From NCBI GenBank assembly GCA_035516255.1, contig DATJAL010000027.1, positions 1 to 64,000 of the forward strand: a stretch of 64,000 nt of DNA. The letters are read 5' to 3'. This document shows, one piece after another, positions 54,869 through 63,446 of the stretch. Each line of letters starts with the position of its first letter. Positions within the stretch are counted from its first letter, which is position 1. The notes beneath the pieces were generated by a model. The model did not search any database and was not told where the DNA came from. It was given only the letters and a program-made list of their open reading frames with translations. This DNA is from Chitinivibrionales bacterium (GTDB lineage Bacteria > Fibrobacterota > Chitinivibrionia > Chitinivibrionales > FEN-1185). The translations under genes and the position numbers were made by a program.

Positions 54869-55504
54869 CTAGCCCTGCTTCACCTTTATGCCGCGCACGA
54901 TCTTGCCCACGTAGTCCACGGCGTCCACGACGTTCTCGAGGTGTTCGTACACTTCCTTGAACTTGATGATGTGTATGGGGTCTTTCGCGTTGAAGAGTTC
55001 GGCCATGCTCTCGTGGAACAACTCGTCGGCCTGGATTTCGAGCTCGTGCATCTGTTTGGCGATGTCCTGGATGCCCTTTCGGTTTCTCAGATGGCAGACG
55101 GCCAGCTTCATCTGCGCGGCGATTTTCACAATGATGTCGGCGAACTTCCACACGTTGGCGGGCACCTGCCGGATCCGGTAAATTTCGATCTTCCGCGAGA
55201 TGCTGTTTAAAATATCGAGCGCGCGGTCGACGTTGATGGCGAGCGTGTGGATGTCTTCCCGGTCGATCGGCGTGATGAACGTCTTGTCGAGCTCCTCGAT
55301 GATCAGGTGTTCAACGTCGTCGCCCTTTGACTCGCAGTCCTTGATGACCAGCAGCTCCTTTTTTATCGCGTCCTCCGACATCGTCTCGATCTTCCCCACC
55401 AGTTCCTTGAAGGTCTGGCACCCCTTGATGAGGAATTCCACCTGCTGTTCCATGTAATTGAAGAATTTCGTTTCGCGGGGAAGCAGGAGGTCGAGTATGT
55501 TCAT
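54869..55504 (-). CDS. DUF47 (PhoU-like) Pit accessory protein
   Basis: The 211-residue all-helical protein starts ILDLLLPRETKFFNYMEQQ and contains DVEHLIIEELDKTFITPIDR, EDIHTL, the DUF47 signature. DUF47 genes are commonly paired with pit and are thought to regulate the transporter. Here the stop lies 3 nt before the pit start. The gene heads the pit operon. Confidence 0.93.
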   Translation of the reverse strand: MNILDLLLPRETKFFNYMEQQVEFLIKGCQTFKELVGKIETMSEDAIKKELLVIKDCESKGDDVEHLIIEELDKTFITPIDREDIHTLAINVDRALDILNSISRKIEIYRIRQVPANVWKFADIIVKIAAQMKLAVCHLRNRKGIQDIAKQMHELEIQADELFHESMAELFNAKDPIHIIKFKEVYEHLENVVDAVDYVGKIVRGIKVKQG

Positions 55505-55602
55505 TACGTCCTTCTTTGACGATGGCCAGGTCCTTGAATGCGGGGATTAAAAAGCCTACTAATATAATAAAAATCTAGAGATTAAAAATAAGAAAATCTT
55601 GG

Positions 55603-55715
55603 GCGTTCCCCTCGCCTTCGTACCTCAGGCTCGGGCTGCCACGGCCCCTATATGCGTGTCGGCGAGGGCCGGGCAGCACCGCGCTCCAGCGACGGCCTGC
55701 GGTCGCCCCTGACGC
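55603..55715. repeat. Structured intergenic repeat, family Q copy 3
   Basis: It begins GCGTTCCCCTCGCCTTCG and ends GACGC, and shares GGCTCGGGCTGCCACGGCCCC and GAGGGCCGGGCAGCACCGCG with the copy at 9987-10090 (inverted). Confidence 0.75.
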
Positions 55716-55799
55716 GACGGCGAATTCCAGTTAGTAAAGAGCAATCGCGACGCCCATCGAGCATCGTTGTGGAACCTAGCAACCAATACAAAATTCAAT

Positions 55800-56015
55800 A
55801 CAAGACCCCCCACTTTCCAAGGGGGAAACCGCCGAAAGCGGAGGGGGTTGCACCGCTGAGGTTGCGTTGCGAAGGGCCGACGCCTCGCGAGTGTCAAGCG
55901 AGCGAACTCGCGCGGCCCTTTGCTGGAGGGGGTGTGCCCCGCAATGTAGAGACGCGCGCGCTGCGTCTCTACATGTGGGGCCAGGGGGAAACGCGAAGCG
56001 GTGCCCCCACCAGAT
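55800..56015. repeat. GC-rich inverted repeats in the 55505-56023 gap
   Basis: Besides family Q copy 3, the gap contains the palindrome AATGTAGAGACGCGCGC..GCGTCTCTACAT (about 55940-55976) and blocks such as GGAGGGGGTGTGCCCC and CCAGGGGGAAACG. These recall the ends of family P elements but do not align well enough to assign. I see no gene from 55505 to 56023. Confidence 0.5.
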
Positions 56016-56023
56016 GATCTTCT

Positions 56024-58756
56024 TTATTTAACTTTACTGCCCATTTCTTTCAATATTCTCTGCACCTCATCCATCGCCGCTCCATATCCCGCCCAGTTCT
56101 TCTTTGCCAATTCCTGCTGCGCCATTTCGAACTGGCGGTTGGCCTCGGCGACGAGCTTCTTTACAGATGCGGATTCCGGTTCCCCGACCGGGGCGCCCGG
56201 CTGCTGCGGGGGCGCAATGGCCTGCTGGGCCTGCGTCAAGCCTCCGAAGATCGCGTTCAGGGACTTCTCGAGCGTCTCCTCCATGGCGATTGAGTTGCCG
56301 TACGACACGATCACCCGTTTCAGCTCGGGAACGCCGCCGTTCTCCGCCGCGAGGTACAGCGGCTGGACGTACAAAAGCGACTGCTCCACCGGGATCACGA
56401 GCAGGCTCCCCCATATCACGCGCGAGCCGCCTTGGTTCCACAGCGTGATCTGCTTGGAGATGTCGGGGTCCTGGTTGATGCGCGATTCGATCTGGCTCGG
56501 ACCGTACACCAGTTGCTGTTTGGGAAAATTGAACACGAGCAGCTTGCCGTAGTTGGGCTCGTCGCACCGCGCCGCGAGCCACGCGATCATGTTCTCCTTC
56601 TTGGCGGGCGAGAACGGCACCATGAGGATGAACTCCTCCTGCGTTCCCACCTCGGCGAGCTTCATGATGGTGAAGTACGGCGACATCTGCTTGGTTTCGC
56701 CCTCCGAAAAGCTCTCCGGGATCTTCCACAGGTCTTCCTTGTTGTAAAACACCTGCGGGTCGGTCATGTGGTACAGCGCGTACACCTTTGCCTGGATGCC
56801 GAACAGCGACTGCGGGTAACGGATGTGGGAGCGGAGGTCGACGGGCATTTCCGCAATGGGCCTGAACACGTTCGGGAAGATCCGGCCGTACGCCTTGATG
56901 ATCGGGTCCCTGGGGTCGGCCACCCAGTACGACACGGTGCCGTTGTATGCGTCGACCGTCACCTTCACCGAATTGCGGATGTAGTTGCCCACGCCGCGCA
57001 CGTACGCCGAATACGGGTAGGCCGCGGTGGTGGTGTAGGCATCGATGAACCACACGAGCCTGCCGTCCTTCGCGATCACCATGTACGGGTCTGAATCGTA
57101 CTCGAGGAACGGCATGGCCTTTTTCACGCGCTCGCCTATTTTACGGTAGTATAAAATCCTGCTGTCCGCGGTGATGTCGGTGGAGAGGAAAATCTTGAGC
57201 TCGTTGAACCTGGTCACAAACAGGAGCTTCTTGAGCGCGCCGCCCATGGTGACGCCGCCCGTTCCCTTGTATTCGGTATAGACGTTCTGGTCGCCCGACG
57301 GGTAGTCGAACTCCTTGAACCGTGTCTTGACAATTGCGTAATCGGCGTCGGCTTCGCCGTAGTAGATCTCGGGCCTCGTCACCTTGATGTCGGCGCTTCC
57401 CACCGGCGGGATGTTCTCGACGAAAAACTCGGGCAGTCCCTCGCTGGTGACGTTGTTCACCGGCCCCATGCACAGGCCGATGCCGTGGGTGAACGAGAAA
57501 TGCTCGTTGATCCAGTTGCGGTTCTGGAGGCTCGACGCCACGAGCTCGCGCGACGACAGCATCACCTGCCGGTATTTGCCGTTTATCAAGTACCGGTCGT
57601 TGTCCACGTCGAGGAACTTGTAATAGGTGCGGATCTCCTGGAGCTGGGAGAACGTGGTGAGCAGCGGCGCGTTGTCCCACAAACGGATATTTTTCACCGT
57701 GAGGTCGTTCTTGCGCACGAGCTCGGCCGTGAGGTTGTCGGTGGGCGAAAAATGCTTTTCTTCTATGACGTCGAGGTTGTACGCGGCGCGCGTGTTCTGG
57801 ATGCTCCATTTGATGTACGGCGACTCCTTGTTCACCTCGTTGGGCAGAACCACCACCTGCTGCACGATGCCGCTCGCGCCCCGGCCGATGAGGTACATGA
57901 GGAACACGAGCAGGATGCCGCCGATGGCGAACCTGAGTGTCTTGGTCCAGAGGTTGAGCCACACGAGAAGCGCGGCCGCCAGGGAGATGTAGCGCATGAG
58001 CCTGAGAAACGGCAGGTAGAAATGGATATCGGCATAGCCGGCGCCGTTGACGATGCGTCCGACGCCGTTCAACATGTCGTACATGCGGAACTGGAACAGA
58101 AAATACAGCGACGCCACGGCCAGCCCGGTGAGGACGAGAATGTGCGCCTTGGCGGCACCCGCCGCCTTGACCCACCGGCCGGTGAACGTGATGTTCTGCC
58201 GCAAAAAATAAACGATAAAGCTTCCCGCCAGCGACAGCAGGCATATGGCGAGGCCGCCATTATAGAGGAGCCGGTAAAACGGCAGCTTGAACACGTAGAA
58301 CCCGATGTCCTTGCCCAGAAGCGGGTCGGCCGTGCCGAACGGTACCGCGCCCTTGAACTTGAGAAAGAGGTCCCAGTACCCGCTGGCGACGCTGCCGATG
58401 AAAAAAGCGGCCGCGACCGCGGCAAGGGGCAGCACGTATTTGACAAACGGCATTATGCCGTACGCCTCGATGTACGGCGTCCAGGGCGTTCGTGCCGTGA
58501 ATGAGAGCGGCTTTGACAGCTTCTGCGCGAGCAGGAGGTTGCCGTAGATCACGATAAACGCCACAAGTCCGGCGACCGCCGAAACGCCCGCCTGCGACAG
58601 GACCATTTTAACGAGGACCTGAGCGTATCCGAGCTCCCGGTACCAGAAATAATCGGTGACGAACATCACGATGTTCTTGGCAAACACCACGACGAGCAGA
58701 ACCACGATGGCCGCGATCCACCATCCGAGGTGCCTGATTTTCCTTTGTGAAGGCAT
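56024..58756 (-). CDS. UPF0182 membrane protein
   Basis: The 910-residue protein has about seven hydrophobic segments in the first 290 residues. A long soluble domain follows, with VVLPNEVNKESPYIKWSIQN, YNLDVIEEKHF and WINEHFSFTHGIGLCMGPVN, all typical of UPF0182. The C-terminus has a Gln/Ala-rich helical tail. Members are large membrane proteins of unknown role in many bacteria. It has no clear partner nearby. Confidence 0.9.
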   Translation of the reverse strand: MPSQRKIRHLGWWIAAIVVLLVVVFAKNIVMFVTDYFWYRELGYAQVLVKMVLSQAGVSAVAGLVAFIVIYGNLLLAQKLSKPLSFTARTPWTPYIEAYGIMPFVKYVLPLAAVAAAFFIGSVASGYWDLFLKFKGAVPFGTADPLLGKDIGFYVFKLPFYRLLYNGGLAICLLSLAGSFIVYFLRQNITFTGRWVKAAGAAKAHILVLTGLAVASLYFLFQFRMYDMLNGVGRIVNGAGYADIHFYLPFLRLMRYISLAAALLVWLNLWTKTLRFAIGGILLVFLMYLIGRGASGIVQQVVVLPNEVNKESPYIKWSIQNTRAAYNLDVIEEKHFSPTDNLTAELVRKNDLTVKNIRLWDNAPLLTTFSQLQEIRTYYKFLDVDNDRYLINGKYRQVMLSSRELVASSLQNRNWINEHFSFTHGIGLCMGPVNNVTSEGLPEFFVENIPPVGSADIKVTRPEIYYGEADADYAIVKTRFKEFDYPSGDQNVYTEYKGTGGVTMGGALKKLLFVTRFNELKIFLSTDITADSRILYYRKIGERVKKAMPFLEYDSDPYMVIAKDGRLVWFIDAYTTTAAYPYSAYVRGVGNYIRNSVKVTVDAYNGTVSYWVADPRDPIIKAYGRIFPNVFRPIAEMPVDLRSHIRYPQSLFGIQAKVYALYHMTDPQVFYNKEDLWKIPESFSEGETKQMSPYFTIMKLAEVGTQEEFILMVPFSPAKKENMIAWLAARCDEPNYGKLLVFNFPKQQLVYGPSQIESRINQDPDISKQITLWNQGGSRVIWGSLLVIPVEQSLLYVQPLYLAAENGGVPELKRVIVSYGNSIAMEETLEKSLNAIFGGLTQAQQAIAPPQQPGAPVGEPESASVKKLVAEANRQFEMAQQELAKKNWAGYGAAMDEVQRILKEMGSKVK

Positions 58757-58823
58757 GAGATCTCCTTTTTTTCTGTTGCTTCCGTTTCGCCCGCCTCACT
58801 CCTTCTCTCCCCGGACCCTTCCC

Positions 58824-58890
58824 CTGTCCACGGGTGGAGAGGGGAAGGGGGGTGCCCCGAGCATTGCGAGGGGCGGGGTGATGGGTGAGG
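58824..58890. repeat. Short intergenic palindrome
   Basis: The gap between the UPF0182 and Ig-like genes carries the inverted CCTTCCCCTGTCC/GGTGGAGAGGGGAAGG at about 58816-58849 and GC-rich blocks. No gene is seen. Confidence 0.5.
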
Positions 58891-58894
58891 CGTC

Positions 58895-60625
58895 TTACTT
58901 CTTCTTTTCCTCAACGGCCGGCTTTTGCGCCGGCATCGCTTTGGACTTGCACGTCTCGCACGTGACCGACACGCCCTCCACGTCCCAGCGCGCGCGCGCC
59001 TCGACGGTGTCGGGAAAAACCCAGTATTGTTCCGGCGGCGTCCACGGAATGAGGCTACCGGGGGTGGGAACGCTGTCATGGTTGACATCGGAGAAAAGCC
59101 TGATTCTTCCCTTGCCGGCCAGAAGGGAATCGAAGCGGAACTTGCCGGCCGCGTCCCTTGAAAAATAGGAATTCTGCTTTCCCAGCGGGAGAAACTGCCA
59201 CAGCAGCGCGCTGTCGCCCTTGGGGCACGACGCGCCGCTCCCCGAGATGCTGAAGCAGATGTCCTTTTCCGAAATCGTCACGAAGCTGATGACGACGCCC
59301 TGCGAATCGTGCGGGCTGTTCCCGCCGATGTCGGTAAACACCGAATCGGGAATCCTGATGGAGTATCCCATGTCCGGCGTCAAGGCACGGACCGGCGTCA
59401 GCGTCGTGGTGTCGCCGAATCCCCTTGACAAATTGACATCAACCCTGTTCTTGAGCGTGTCCAGGCAGGGCCATTGCGCCGCGGCCGACCGCACAGGCTT
59501 GGACCAGAACAGCTTTATGACGGGTTTCAATTCCGCATTCGTCCTGGGATCAAAACCCCTTACCGCCGGCCGCACCGTGTCGGCGTTCGTCAGGCCGTTG
59601 AACCGGATCGTGTCCCGCAGAACGGTCGTCGTACCGAAAAGCATGGGCGCATGTTTCGTGTACACCAGCCTGAACGGCGCAAGGCCGAGCGTGTCCGCGA
59701 GCCCAAGCAGGAACCGTCTTGTATGCAGCACGGTGAAATAGTTCTGTATCGCGACCACGCGCGGCGATTCCACGGCCTCGATGCGCCACGCCGCATCGTA
59801 CAGGGAATCGGGCAGGGTGCCGCCGCCCGCCCATTCACCCGCGATGCAGGTGCGCGAGAGCGGCGAAAGCGTGGCGATGTGCCGCGTGCTGGTGTCGCAG
59901 TTGACGGGGTACAGCACGAGCGGGCCCGCGGTGCGGTCGAGCACGATGTTCTTTTGCACCGGCGCGAACGCCGCCTCGCCCGTCGGGTCGAGCCGGTTGT
60001 TGCCGTTCGCGTCGGTAAAGGCGAGGATCTCGTAGGCGCCGCGGTGGATGTTTTCAAACGAGAACGAGCCGCCGCTGTCGGTCTGCGTCAGGTACGACGG
60101 CAGGCCGAAATAAATGGTGTCGCCCTTGCCCGCCCTCGTGTACAGCGCCACCTTTGGCTGCACGCCCTTTGCGTCGCCGAGCGCCACGCAGCCGAACACC
60201 CTGCCGCTGTCGATGGTGGGGCCGGTGGAGAAATAATGCTGGTACGGCGTGCCGATGGAATTGCCGTGCAAATCGTTGAGCGAGGTGTTGAAAACGATGT
60301 GATAGGTCGTTGAGTCGGAAAAGACGGCCTTGGGCCTCACCGTTATCTTTCTGCCCGATACGCTTATCTTCACCCCGCCGGACGGCAATGGGAAAACGCT
60401 CAGGCATTTGTCGATGTTCTGTGGGCTGACCCATTTGGAAAAATTGAAGACGATCTCGCTTTTTTTCGGCACGTTCACCGTGCCCGCCGGCGGCGCCGCC
60501 CACAGCACCTTCGGCGGCGTCTTGTCGTCCGGCCCGCCGCTGGGAGGGATCTGGTGGGCGCAGGACAAATAGAATATTATTGTTGATGAAATGAAGATGA
60601 ATAAAAAAAGTTTACCTGTGTTCAT
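58895..60625 (-). CDS. Ig-like (Big_5) domain surface lipoprotein
   Basis: The chosen start (ATG at 60623-60625) gives about 576 residues with a signal peptide and lipobox YLSC. The Bacteroidota-type N-terminus follows: AHQIPPSGGPDDKTPPKVL, then an Ig-like domain (GTVNVPKKSEIVFNFSKWVS). Later there is a carboxypeptidase-regulatory-like fold (SGGSFSFENIHRGAYEILAF, TDANGNNRLD). It is a cell-surface lipoprotein of unknown role. No good ribosome site decides between this start and two upstream ATGs. Confidence 0.8.
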   Translation of the reverse strand: MNTGKLFLFIFISSTIIFYLSCAHQIPPSGGPDDKTPPKVLWAAPPAGTVNVPKKSEIVFNFSKWVSPQNIDKCLSVFPLPSGGVKISVSGRKITVRPKAVFSDSTTYHIVFNTSLNDLHGNSIGTPYQHYFSTGPTIDSGRVFGCVALGDAKGVQPKVALYTRAGKGDTIYFGLPSYLTQTDSGGSFSFENIHRGAYEILAFTDANGNNRLDPTGEAAFAPVQKNIVLDRTAGPLVLYPVNCDTSTRHIATLSPLSRTCIAGEWAGGGTLPDSLYDAAWRIEAVESPRVVAIQNYFTVLHTRRFLLGLADTLGLAPFRLVYTKHAPMLFGTTTVLRDTIRFNGLTNADTVRPAVRGFDPRTNAELKPVIKLFWSKPVRSAAAQWPCLDTLKNRVDVNLSRGFGDTTTLTPVRALTPDMGYSIRIPDSVFTDIGGNSPHDSQGVVISFVTISEKDICFSISGSGASCPKGDSALLWQFLPLGKQNSYFSRDAAGKFRFDSLLAGKGRIRLFSDVNHDSVPTPGSLIPWTPPEQYWVFPDTVEARARWDVEGVSVTCETCKSKAMPAQKPAVEEKKK

Positions 60626-60818
60626 AAAATTGGTGTGAGGATGTTTCATGAAATAAAATCTGTCAATAAAAATGGCCATGATGAAGCGATAGAGGAATAA
60701 AAGAAATTACAATATAGAGGGAGGATGAAGCGAGGAATTGTTGATTTGATGATTGCGCTATATAATATGGAAAGGAATGGCATTTCGCGAAGTCTGTGAA
60801 AACGGGGGGCTCAAACTT

Positions 60819-60846
60819 ATTGATTATTTCCTTCGATGATCTTGAT
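60819..60846 (-). repeat. 28-bp direct repeat, left of the hgc cluster (gene-tail remnant)
   Basis: ATTGATTATTTCCTTCGATG plus ATCTTGAT matches 63929-63956 at 25 of 28 bases. On the minus strand it encodes IKIIEGNNQ and a stop, like the C-terminus of the gene at 63927. An in-frame TAA sits just upstream, so no longer gene survives here. Confidence 0.65.
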
Positions 60847-60990
60847 TTAGTTGTTCGTAACGGCGTCAACTCACACACGAGGCCGAAGATTTGATACAGG
60901 TCGTTTTTTAAATTATATTTCTATATGTGGCGAAATGTAGAATTATTAATGAGGTCAGAATATAGACGACATTTTTGATGGAAACCCATA

Positions 60991-61052
60991 CCGCTCGTGG
61001 TGAGCGCGTCGAACCATGAGCGTTCATCTTTCGACAAGCTCAGGGCGAACGG
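60991..61052. repeat. Imperfect inverted repeat, TCGACAAGCTCAGGGCGAAC type
   Basis: CCGCTCGTGGTGAGCGCGTC mirrors the later CTTTCGACAAGCTCAGGGCG in an imperfect hairpin (about 22 of 32 bases pair). This is a common interspersed repeat type in environmental genomes. With the 28-bp remnant it is the only structure seen in 60626-61116. Confidence 0.6.
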
Positions 61053-61116
61053 TTGTCACCTATTAAATAACCGGATCATGATGATAACTGGCGTATATTG
61101 GAGGCATGATCAAAAA

Positions 61117-61515
61117 ATGAAAGAAATGATAACCATCGCAAAGGCTTTGTCGGACGCTAACCGGGTTCGCACCCTTTTTGCCCTCAGAAAAGGCGAATTG
61201 TGCGTATGCCGTATAATTGAGTTACTCGGGCTGGCCCCCTCGACTGTTTCAAAGCACATGACTGTTTTAAAACATGCCGGGCTCGTGAACAGCCGCAAGG
61301 AAAAACGCTGGATCTATTACCGCCTGCCTGAAGCTTTGCAAAAAACGCCGGTTATCCACGGCGTTCTGGATTGGTTGTTTATCTCGTTGACAAAGGATAA
61401 TCAAATCATTGAGGACGGCAAGAAATTGTCAAAAATCCTCCAGCGCAGCCCCGAATACCTTTGCAAGAAACGTCAGGATAAATTTCAACGGCGCAAGGAC
61501 CGGGAGGCGTCGTAA
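61117..61515 (+). CDS. arsR: ArsR-family metalloregulator of the hgc operon
   Basis: The 132-residue winged-helix protein has SDANRVRTLFALRKGELCVC, with the ELCVC metal-sensing cysteines (about 29 and 31), the recognition helix LAPSTVSKHMTVLKHAGLV and the wing RKEKRWIYYRL. ArsR proteins release DNA on binding As(III) or other soft metals. The start ATG at 61117 is the one closest to the domain; GGAGG lies 12 nt before it, a little far. The stop is 2 nt before hgcA, so it should control this operon. Confidence 0.9.
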   Translation: MKEMITIAKALSDANRVRTLFALRKGELCVCRIIELLGLAPSTVSKHMTVLKHAGLVNSRKEKRWIYYRLPEALQKTPVIHGVLDWLFISLTKDNQIIEDGKKLSKILQRSPEYLCKKRQDKFQRRKDREAS

Positions 61516-61517
61516 CC

Positions 61518-62540
61518 ATGATCGCATCTCCGAAGTGCGACACGGCCGCCCCTCACCTTCCTCCCCTTAATTTCATGGGAGACGTGCTGTGTCGCGTCAG
61601 CGATAAATTCAGGATGAAGTATTCCATCAAACCAGGGCTTTATCGGATAGGCAACCCGTCGCAAGAATCAAATGTATTGGTCACCGCCAATTACCGGTTG
61701 ACCTGCAACCACGTTCGAAAGGCGATGGAGAATAGAAATGTCCATGTCCTGGTGCTGAACACAAGAGGCATCAACGTCTGGTGCGCGGCAGGCAAAGGGA
61801 CGTTTTGCACTGCCGAGATCGTGCGGCAGCTGACAGCCAGCGACCTGGGTTCGAAAGTATCGCACCGGACACTTATTTTGCCGCAACTGAGCGCCTCCGG
61901 GGTTAATGCCTCGAAATTGCACAAGGCAAGCGGATTTACAATAAAATTCGGGCCGATTCGCGCATCGGACATCCCGGCATATCTTGACAATAATTTCTCC
62001 GCGACCCCCGACATGCGACGGGTGCGGTTTTCCATTGTCGATAGGGCCAAACTTGTTCCCATGGAGGCCGTTCCCGCTCTTAAAACCCTGGGTGTGTTTC
62101 TTCTTATCGCAGCCATCCTCTTCGGCATCACCCGCACCGGCATTATCTTTAAGCAAGCATTGGCCGGCGTCTGGCCGATTGTTGTTGCCGGGCTGACATC
62201 GGTGTTCACCGGCTCCGGCCTGCCGCCGCTGCTGCTGCCGTTCATTCCAGGCCGGGCTTTTTCATTCAAAGGATTTTGCACCGGCCTGATCGGTGCGGTG
62301 GCGGTATTTTTATTCCTCCAGCCGGTTCGCACCGATGTTTTCCTCGCAGCATTTTGCCTGGTGGCAATGCCTGCGTTCAGCTCGTATCAGGCGTTCCTTT
62401 TTACCGGGAGCACCACCTTCACTTCTCCGTCGGGCGTTAAAGCCGAATTGAAAATCGCGTTGCCGCTGTACCTTGCAGGCGCGGGAATTTCACTTGTCTT
62501 GTTTGCCGCGGCACTTTACCGGTTCTGGAGGTTTTCATGA
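61518..62540 (+). CDS. hgcA: HgcA, corrinoid protein of mercury methylation
   Basis: The 340-residue protein contains the diagnostic cap-helix motif NVWCAAGK (86-93), whose Cys89 binds the cobamide cobalt, in a corrinoid-binding domain (about 40-170). Five hydrophobic segments follow (about 188-208, 212-232, 253-270, 273-292 and 313-335), the membrane region of HgcA. It transfers a methyl group to Hg(II) from a methylated corrinoid and works with HgcB. GGGAGG lies 10 nt upstream of the ATG. The stop overlaps the hgcB start by 4 nt (ATGA). Confidence 0.95.
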   Translation: MIASPKCDTAAPHLPPLNFMGDVLCRVSDKFRMKYSIKPGLYRIGNPSQESNVLVTANYRLTCNHVRKAMENRNVHVLVLNTRGINVWCAAGKGTFCTAEIVRQLTASDLGSKVSHRTLILPQLSASGVNASKLHKASGFTIKFGPIRASDIPAYLDNNFSATPDMRRVRFSIVDRAKLVPMEAVPALKTLGVFLLIAAILFGITRTGIIFKQALAGVWPIVVAGLTSVFTGSGLPPLLLPFIPGRAFSFKGFCTGLIGAVAVFLFLQPVRTDVFLAAFCLVAMPAFSSYQAFLFTGSTTFTSPSGVKAELKIALPLYLAGAGISLVLFAAALYRFWRFS

Positions 62541-62848
62541 ATCAATTTTATTTACGCGGGGTGTCCACCTTAAAACTTGCTTCTGAAAAATGTACCGGCT
62601 GCGGACGGTGCGTCGAAGTATGCCCGCACGGTGTTTTCGATATCAATGACCGCCGTGCTCATATCATTGCGCTTGACAATTGCATGGAATGCGGCGCCTG
62701 CTCGCAGAACTGCGCGTTTGGCGCGCTCTCGGTGAAAAGCGGGGTCGGATGCGCAACCGCAATGATAAACGGCATCCTGACAAAAGGCGATCCCGACCTC
62801 GGCACCTGCGATTGCAGCGGCGCCGTTTCTTCGGGGACATGCTGCTAG
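62537..62848 (+). CDS. hgcB: HgcB, ferredoxin of mercury methylation
   Basis: The 103-residue ferredoxin has two [4Fe-4S] motifs: CTGCGRCVEVCP (Cys19, 22, 25, 29) and CMECGACSQNC (Cys49, 52, 55, 59). The HgcB-type CMECGA is exact. Further cysteines follow at 72, 91 and 93 and in a terminal CC pair (102-103), which match the extra cysteines of HgcB. It reduces the corrinoid cofactor of HgcA. The start overlaps the hgcA stop. Confidence 0.95.
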   Translation: MNQFYLRGVSTLKLASEKCTGCGRCVEVCPHGVFDINDRRAHIIALDNCMECGACSQNCAFGALSVKSGVGCATAMINGILTKGDPDLGTCDCSGAVSSGTCC

Positions 62849-62891
62849 CGGCTATCGAATGTGCTCATTATTGTTTCAGGAAGGATGACGC

Positions 62892-63440
62892 ATGTCCAAG
62901 GCTGAAATATTTGATAGATATCCGGTGTCGAGCGTTATCATGTACAATGGCACGACCATGGTGCATTTCCTCGCCGGCGGTTTCATTTTCTTATTCCTGA
63001 CCAAGGTCATTGGATCAACAGGGATTATTGTTGCGGTGCTCTACACGGCGCTTTCCTTTCTGGAAATGTATATAATCATGCCCATGAAGGTCTGCACCAA
63101 CTGCGTGTACTTCAGGCTGCCGGACAGTCTTTGCATCTCGGGGTTGAATGTTTTCGCGCGTCTCATTGCAAAACCCGGCAAGCCGGCAAATTTTCCGAAC
63201 AGGGCCAAAGGGCTGTTGTGTCAAAACAATCTTTACATTTTGTCATTGGTCCTGCCGATTCTCTGCGGTGCAATCTTCCTTGTGTTCAAATTCAACCTTT
63301 TGCTGTTGGGATTGGTGATCGGCCTCTTTGTGCTCCTTGCTCTGCGTTTCTTCGTCATTATTCCCGGCATGGCTTGCGTTCACTGCCGCTCAAAATTCAT
63401 TTGCCCCCAGGCCGGTCAAATGGGAGTAAGGGAAAAATAA
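62892..63440 (+). CDS. Four-helix membrane protein with two CxxC motifs, in the hgc cluster
   Basis: The 182-residue protein has hydrophobic segments at about 22-40, 43-65, 113-131 and 135-158. Two cytoplasm-side cysteine motifs follow membrane helices: CTNC (68-71) and CVHC (162-165), with a further Cys171 in RSKFICPQ. The symmetric placing suggests a duplicated helix-pair/CxxC unit that could bind a soft metal or be a redox site. I do not recognise the family. It lies 43 nt after hgcB and 6 nt before arsC, so it is probably in the same operon; a transport or thiol role in mercury or arsenic handling is a guess. Confidence 0.8.
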   Translation: MSKAEIFDRYPVSSVIMYNGTTMVHFLAGGFIFLFLTKVIGSTGIIVAVLYTALSFLEMYIIMPMKVCTNCVYFRLPDSLCISGLNVFARLIAKPGKPANFPNRAKGLLCQNNLYILSLVLPILCGAIFLVFKFNLLLLGLVIGLFVLLALRFFVIIPGMACVHCRSKFICPQAGQMGVREK

Positions 63441-63446
63441 GAACAT

